NCBI RefSeq assembly: GCF_021347895.1
Contig: NC_067118.1
Location: 13,333,015 to 13,397,014, forward strand
Length of the DNA: 64,000 bases
Direction of reading: 5' to 3'
DNA from: Acanthochromis polyacanthus
Lineage: Eukaryota; Chordata; Actinopteri; Pomacentridae
Shown piece after piece: positions 58,261-64,000 of the stretch (the stretch's first letter is position 1; every line of letters begins with the position of its first letter). The notes below the pieces were generated by a model, which ran no database searches, was not told the DNA's origin, and saw only the letters and a list, made by a program, of their open reading frames with translations. Made by a program: the position numbers and the translations under genes.

Positions 58261-59339
58261 TTAAGGTGTTGTGAACGTGAACAACCAGCTTATAACGACA
58301 CTGTGTCCTCCATCTGTATCTCTGCATCACAGTACAGACACAATTTGACATAACATCAAAACTGTTATTTCGTTACATTCTGATTATAAGTTTGATTTTT
58401 TTTTTTACATTTTAATCCAAAAAAAACATATATTGACCCTCTAAAACTTTATCATGACAGCTATTCAAAGCAGGAAAGAACAGTAGAGATACATTAGAAA
58501 AGGTAGCTTTTAAATTAATTACTATCTCATGTCTTTAGGGAAAATACTGAAAGTGTGTCTTAACTGCACAAGCAAACCTACATCACGTCTCTTGAAGCCT
58601 ATTTCAAAATGACAAAAATGGCTCAAGCAAAGGCGGCACAACCACACTAGCTTTGATGGAAGGGTTTTGAAGACCGGTACTAAAGTTGAAATAGGGAGCA
58701 AAATAGAAAAGGCGTAAAAAAAAATGCCCACATTTGAAAAATATACAGCCCTCCATCTGCAACTCTTCCCTCTGTCCTAAAGCCCTCCCATCAGATGGGC
58801 ACATGCTTGAAATCCACAAAAATAGTAAACATTCGTTCATTGCTTCTCCCAAGAGTTGAGGACACTCGCCTGGGTGAAGGTCCTCCATCTAACTTCTTTC
58901 CACCACTACATCCTGATCTCACTATGGACTGTGACTGGCAGAAGATTTCATTTATGAGCTAGATTGTCTAAAGCCCGAAAACTAAGCCAGGAGGAGGGAC
59001 AAAAGTTTCCTCTTTCACCACTTGAATTACTATATGCTGGACTTATGCTCAAATATCAATGTGATTTTTTTTCCCCCTTTGATGCCCAAAGTAATTCTGC
59101 CTGTTCTCATTTTAAATGGGTCACAGAACTAAATTATGAACGATTGTATCATTGACAAGCTCCACTGTCATCACCTGTCAGAACTGAAGTTAAAAAAAAA
59201 AAAAGTATTTATTATTGCTGCATAAAAGTTACCTTGGACATTTAATCTCACCAAATCCATTTCTAATTAGCAGCAAGATTAAGACTTTTATCTATGCTGA
59301 ATTTTCGCTATTTCCAGTCCAAAAGGGAGAACTCTTCTC
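58261..59339. other. No gene or recognised element
   Basis: No coding similarity or paired termini were found; the stretch is AT-rich with short A/T runs. Confidence 0.5.
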
Positions 59340-59560
59340 TCGGAGCCTGAATTGCTGGGTTTACATGGAACCTTTTTATCCTCTTTAATTCGGAATTAAA
59401 GTTAATTCTGATTTAAAATCTCCTTGTAAACACTTAATTTCGAATTAAAAAGGTAATTCCGAATAAACTTAACTCTGAATAAACTACCTGGTTTATTCCG
59501 ATGTTAATTCTGAATAAACTAATTCCTGTGTATGGTCTATTCATGTATACAGTTAATTCC
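59340..59560 (+). repeat. AT-rich repeat of ATTCCGAATAAAC-type units
   Basis: Degenerate direct and inverted units (TTCGGAATTAAAG, AATTCCGAATAAAC, AACTCTGAATAAAC, GTTTATTCCG, AATTCTGAATAAAC) fill this stretch. This is typical of the subterminal region of a non-autonomous DNA transposon. Ends were not located. Confidence 0.5.
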
Positions 59561-60240
59561 GGTCATTCTGCGCATGCTTGGCTCCTCACGTAGCGATGAT
59601 GTAGCGACGTACACGTTCTGCGACCTCTGTCGAGTTGCTGTTTCAAAACGACAACAAAAAGAAAAGCAAAAAGCGTGCTCATTAGTTGTTCCTCCGTGTT
59701 GTTGGGGAAAAGAAATGCTATGGCAAATAGAGTTTGTTTTCTTTTGGTAAACAGGTGCTGCAGGCCAAGCCTGCTCTCCTTTAACCGAGGTAAGTTGTGT
59801 CTGTGTGTGTGTATGTGCGTACGTGAGTGTGACGTTGGAGGAGCGCCGCACTGGTGCGTCTGTGGCAGAGACGAGAGTAGCGACGGAGGTATATCGAGCT
59901 GCACATAACGATACAAAAGCTAAAGAGGAAAAGTGTGTGAAGCCAGTGTGTGCTCTGAGCAGCAAGTGTGGACAATTGCTGCCATTTAAATAACGTGCCT
60001 CGTTCTTCCACCTGCAAAGTGTGTTGGACTGTATGTTGGCTGTTACCACCAACGAGCCGCACCAAGCTAAACGCAATGTGTAATGTTCGCGGTCGCCAAG
60101 TCACCCGAAGCGACCAGAACGATGCCTGGGCGATAAACAGATACAATTTATACATTTCTCATCGCCCGGCCGGGCGACAAGCATTTTATAAATAAATAAA
60201 TTGAAAGATTTCTAACCTTTCACTTTGTTCTGCGCAGGCA
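59561..60240. other. No gene recognised; GT-rich patch
   Basis: Overlapping open frames on both strands around 59537-60155 have no family resemblance and reflect GT/CA-rich composition (GTGTGTGTGTATGTGCGTAC near 59803). TGCCTGGGCGATAAACAG near 60124 may be a decayed start of the BED-hAT that follows. Confidence 0.4.
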
Positions 60241-61670
60241 GTGTTGCCAACCTAGCGACTTTCTCGCTAAATCTAGCGACTTTCCAAAGCGTCCTAGCGA
60301 CTTTTTTTGTAAAAAGCGACTAGCGACAAATCTAGCGCCCTTTTCTGCCGTTTTGGAGACTCTGATAGGAAAACTCGGATCATTCTGCAGTTACTGTTTT
60401 CAACAATCAGCAGGTGCTGCTGTGAGCTTCTCCCCCTCCCAAAGCACAGGCTGTCAGTCCAGTAACCCCGCAGAAGTCCCAGTGTCTGATTAGAGCAGGG
60501 CTCCAGACTGCGACTAAATGGTCGCATTTTGTGACCAAACTTTGAGCAAGTGCGAGTGAATTTTTCATCTACTTGCGCAGGTGCGACCAGTAAATTTGCC
60601 GATTTTTAAAAAAAAATTACCATGGAATATTTTTTCTTGCTGACAAACTTCTGCTCCACACTTCAGCCCAGTAGACAGTAATGTGCAAATGAGCTGGTTT
60701 ACCAACTGACATTAACTCCAAAAGAAGAAGAAACAAGACAAACACCAAAGAAGAAGAAGGCGAGCAAGAGTGAGAGCGGGGGGCGAATAACGGTGAAGTT
60801 CCTGCTGTTTCACAAAGCCTTCATTTATGTTTAGCCTTATTTTGAACACAAAATAAGCCTGAACGCTCCTTTCTTGTCTCCATTCCAGCTGCTTCCAAGT
60901 TTAGACACATCCTTTGCTAGACAGCAACAGCGTGGAACTGTTTTCTTTCATCTTTATGTGAATTTTCGGACTTTTCAGTAGCCTCTTCATCATGTCAAGA
61001 AACCTCTCCTTAGAGAAACACTTCCTGTGCTGCTGGAATGGTCACAAAATAAAAGCCTGTAGCATTAAAAATACGCCTTCAAAATAAAAGCCTGAAAGGA
61101 ATGGTTATTTTAGCATTAGCAAAAAAAAGTCAACAGACATTTACAAGAGTAATTTCCAGGCGATTTGGTATAAATACATGACGTGCACATGCATAACACA
61201 TGCCTGTACTCAGCACAAGGTCTTTTTAATTAGAGATTTCATCCGTCGGAAATTATACATCAACTGAGCAGCCTTGGCGGAGTACTGCACTCGAGTGCTT
61301 TTCTTGTTATGTTTTGTCAAGTGCTGCACAGTGAAATGTTAATTGAAAACATAGTTTCCGCAATTACTATGCAAGTATTTATCAGTAATACAGTGAAAAT
61401 GAGAGGAAATGTGAATATTTACTTTGCAAGTCGATTTTGGTGTGCGCCCCTAAATTTTTTGGTTGCGCTCCTAAAATTTTAAGTTAGGGGCCACTGTGCT
61501 CCTAGGAAAAAAAGTTAGTCTGGAGCCCTGGATTAGAGGACACATCACTCAGCGGCCAGACGGCAGATGAATCGCGCATGCGCAAAGTCACTACAGATCC
61601 CATCCAGACTTACGGAGCGGGATATAAATGAAAATGTTTCTTCTCTGTCATACTAAAATAAACCACAGGG
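60241..61670 (+). mobile_element. BED-type hAT, copy 2, ends lost, split by another hAT
   Basis: Its sequence is shared with copies at 24990-26540 and 62892-63190: GTTGCCAACCTAGCGACTTT, TTTTGGAGACTCTGATAGGA, AAAGCACAGGCTGTCAGTCC, CGGCCAGACGGCAGATGAAT and AATAAACCACAG. Both termini are missing. A 1035-bp hAT (60496-61530) is inserted at GATTAGAG. Confidence 0.7.
60496..61530 (-). mobile_element. hAT (CAGGGCTCC), 1035 bp, 8-bp duplication
   Basis: The ends CAGGGCTCCAGACTGCGACT and, inverted, CAGGGCTCCAGACTAACTTT are flanked by a perfect GATTAGAG (60488-60495, 61531-61538). Orientation is opposite to the 53172-55284 copy, and it lacks the THAP/YqaJ element, so it provides the empty site at 61170-61171. 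No complete transposase. Confidence 0.92.
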
Positions 61671-62440
61671 TCATTCCGTGTGGTTTCACCAGATGGTGGT
61701 TGCCGCACCATTTTCAAATTAGTCCTAAATTTGCATGCCATTAGATAGTCACAAAAGTACTTTCTATGCAAAATTGTAGGCCTGTAGCTCAAATAGTTTG
61801 AGTTGTGGGGGTCTGAAATTTTCAGAATTTGGGCTATAAAAAGCCTTGCCAGTGTTTTTTTGAATCTTTAAGTGGTTATTTCTCAGACATACCAGAGAGC
61901 TGTAAGTTGGTAAACAAGGCCTCTGCATGTAGCTAGTGCCCCACAAACATCCCCAGGTGTTTCCCTACACTCTGCAGGCCATGGGGGCTTGCTAAAAATG
62001 CTAAAAAATTAAGAGATACCTACTCACCAGTGGGGTTTGGGACCTTAAAAGTACTGGAAATACTGCACAGAAGTGTTCTAACAACCCTGGGTTCCATTCT
62101 ACACAAACTTGTGTGATAACTTAGCAAACTGGAGCTTTCTAGGTACCTCAGTTTGGAAAATATGAGCTCCCAAAGTTGGACGAGCTTTTTAATTGGCTAT
62201 TTTTGGTGGCAAAAATCTCAGTGTGGGACAGGTACCAGAGACCCCAAATTTTTCTACAAGACAGTTCCATCTGTCTTCTATCACTGTACAAAAAAAGCAG
62301 CAGGGTTATATTTGTAGTTACTGAGATATTCTTACTCAAAATGGCATGGGTAGTGTCAAAATCGTTTTTTGCTTTTCAGTACTTTAAATTGGGATACAAG
62401 TATTAGTAGTCATTCCAATGGTAGTATTATGCATGTTTTG
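61671..62440 (+). other. Unassigned sequence between two BED-hAT copies
   Basis: A 76-codon open frame at 62176-62406 has no family resemblance. The sequence begins abruptly at the edge of the BED-hAT (GGTCATTCCGTGTGGTTTCA), which suggests an inserted or recombined repeat, but no inverse end was found. Confidence 0.4.
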
Positions 62441-62775
62441 TTCTTTTTGAAATGTTAGTTGTTAAAGGTGACTACCTTCAAAAAGTGTAATGGTATAACT
62501 TAGGTATACCTAAGTTATAACTTAGGCATAGGTTCTTTTGCTTGTAACATGACATTGTACAATTGAATTTAACAGGTTTAATCCCACTGCACTGATACTG
62601 TAAAATTCAACATTGTTATTTTTAAATTAATCAATCATGAATTACTACAGAGCTCCCTGAATTAAAGTTAGTACATGTAATTTGTATGTGTATGTTATAA
62701 TTACATGTGTGCATTGCAATACAAGGTATAACCTAAGTTATACCATTACACTTACAACTAACATTTCAAAAAGAA
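62441..62775 (+). repeat. Inverted repeat with TATAACTTAGG arms
   Basis: TTCTTTTTGAAATGTTAGTT and then AGTGTAATGGTATAACTTAG (62441-62505) are inverted at 62725-62775 (CTAAGTTATACCATTACACT, AACTAACATTTCAAAAAGAA). Inside the left arm, GTATACCTAAGTTATAACTTAGG is itself a small palindrome. It is probably a small MITE; no duplication was fixed. Confidence 0.7.
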
Positions 62776-62891
62776 TATAATACATGCACCGACGTCCGTT
62801 GGTGTTCCGCGCTCCATTCGAATGGTGATTTCTGTTGCATTGCACGATCACTTCCGCTTTTGATGCCGTTTCATGCTCAGACGATTACTCG

Positions 62892-63559
62892 AGGCGACAA
62901 ATCTAGCGACTTTTTGTGCCGTTTTGGAGACTCTGACAGGAAAACTCGGATCATTCTGCAGTTACTGTCCTCAACAAGCAGCAGGTGCTGCTGTGAGCTT
63001 CTCCCTCCCCCTCCCAAAGCACAGGCCGTCAGTCCAGTAACCCCGCAGCAGTCCCAGTGTCTGATCACTCCGCGGCCAGACGGCAGATGAATCGCGCATG
63101 CACAAAGTCACTACAGATCCCATCCAGACTTACGGAGCGGAACATAAATGAAAATGTTTTCTTCACTGTCATACTAAAATAAACCACAGCATTTAGCCTC
63201 TAGTTCTAAAACATATCTTGGGTGTTTTATACTCCCTTTTTGGTCTCTTCCACAACGTTACTCCTCTCTCCTACAACGTTGATTATAATTACATGCAAAC
63301 TGGGAAATATGCACACGAACAACCAGCTCAAACCGACGAGCTTGTACCTAAAAGAGGGGGAACTTCTGTCATGGCGGTGGTTTGGATTTAAAAAGACCGA
63401 CAAGGATCACACTACCGTACTTTGTAAGGTATGCCACTGTCCGGTCCCATTCATTCATTAAATTTACCAAAAACATGCTATATCGTTATGTATATCGTAT
63501 CGGGATATAAAATAAGCTATATCAGGATATAAAATTTTGGTCATATCACCCAGCCCTAA
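62892..63559 (+). mobile_element. BED-type hAT, copy 3, right end present
   Basis: The interior matches copies 1 and 2. The right terminus reads GGTCATATCACCCAGCCCTA, the inverse of the left end seen at 24866. The left end is missing. It holds the clearest BED-finger coding stretch of the family (63309-63461). Confidence 0.8.
63309..63461 (+). pseudogene. BED zinc-finger N-terminus of hAT transposase
   Basis: ATG 63309 gives MHTNNQLKPTSLYLKEGELL, SWRWFGFKKTDKDHTTVLCK and VCHCPVPFIH, then a stop. The WRWFGF aromatic pair and CKVC are the first half of a BED finger as in ZBED-type hAT transposases; the H-x-H half is cut off. The hAT transposase body is absent. Confidence 0.7.
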
Positions 63560-64000
63560 TAGAGAATTTTTTTTGCAATGAGAGACTGATTATTTCGATT
63601 CTAATGGTAAGTAGGTTGTAAGAGAAGAGCTCATTAAAAGAAGTTGACTTCCTGAGAAGTTATATTTATTTTTTTATTTTATGTAAACAACGCGAAGTAC
63701 GGGCCACTAGTTTTTTGTACGGGCTACCAGAAATTTAGATTTGGCAGGAGTTGGTGGCCCGTATTTTCCTGTACGGGCCACCAGAGATTTTCACGAAGCT
63801 TACACACTGTAAACGGGCTAGTGCTACCCGGTGCTGCCCAACTACGGTTCGGCGGCCAGCAGAATCAGGGTCGGTTATGCAGGGATACGTCACGTCCACT
63901 CCCTGTCCAATCAGAATACTTTCCAACGCCCAAGCCTAAAGGGGAATTAAGGAAGGGGGAAAAATGTAAACCGTAATTCGAAATTTATATTTCCACGTAC
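63560..64000 (+). repeat. Repeat end with TACGGGCCACCA hairpin
   Basis: TGGTGGCCCGTA (63752-63763) and TACGGGCCACCA (63772-63783) form a perfect 12-bp hairpin. Diverged copies (TACGGGCCACTAG, TACGGGCTACCAG) lie just upstream at 63698-63730. The stretch runs off the window edge; it looks like a transposon terminus. Confidence 0.5.

Noticed and set aside
59537..60155. A 179-codon minus-strand gene
   Set aside because: Several long frames overlap on both strands in GT/CA-rich DNA, with no motif, splice support or family match.

Overview
The window looks like nuclear DNA of a teleost fish. It carries two vertebrate genes on the minus strand, split into short exons with GT/AG junctions, set in a dense mix of fish-type transposons: several Tc1 families, hATs with BED fingers, THAP/YqaJ elements, RTE LINEs and a tRNA-headed SINE with (GGAT)n tail. 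There is no bacterial gene organisation, CRISPR array or rRNA.

Host genes. mfn2 (mitofusin 2) runs right to left from its start codon at 24111 to 1392 and continues beyond the left edge. Ten coding exons totalling 1290 nt (430 codons) carry the N-terminus, the complete GTPase domain and the start of HR1. Its introns are swollen by transposons: exons 6-7 are 8.9 kb apart and exons 2-3 are 7 kb apart. Upstream, on the same strand, the last coding exon of a PLAG-family zinc-finger gene lies at 42733-44030. It has an apparent one-base frameshift at a G5 run (43338-43342) and two degenerate fingers; its upstream exon(s) were not found.

Mobile layer, left to right. 1-699 edge-truncated Tc1; 806-1058 repeat kin of the RecQ element; 3797-4345 TTAA element; 4466-5297 LINE and hAT scraps; 6353-9496 RTE LINE (minus) split by an intact Tc1 (7647-9267); 9511-11142 second Tc1 family with an intact transposase; 14674-15239 hAT; 15618-20264 a TTAA element holding a THAP/YqaJ element and a hAT that itself holds another THAP/YqaJ element; 22030-22388 SINE; 24866-26656 BED-hAT holding a THAP element; 27695-30412 and 33848-35390 Tc1 relics; 35650-37296 intact Tc1; 38360-38731 SINE; 44869-50428 mariner-like relic holding a RecQ-helicase element and a full-length RTE; 50819-51174 hAT; 53059-55542 SINE holding a hAT holding a third THAP/YqaJ element; 60241-63559 two BED-hAT copies, one split by another hAT.

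Most interesting result. Three unrelated elements of about 1.1 kb (15728-16818, 18238-19320, 53515-54631) each have their own TIR, an AT target duplication, a THAP first exon reading in from the left end and a YqaJ/SWIM-family exon reading in from the right end, with the middle missing. Two of the insertions are confirmed by paralogous empty sites inside this window. A fourth THAP element (25199-26348) has an 8-bp target duplication, and a 570-bp element carries a RecQ-type helicase exon. These are deletion derivatives that keep terminal promoter regions and DNA-binding first exons.

Gene paralogy and transposon superfamily names come from memory of the families, not from searches.
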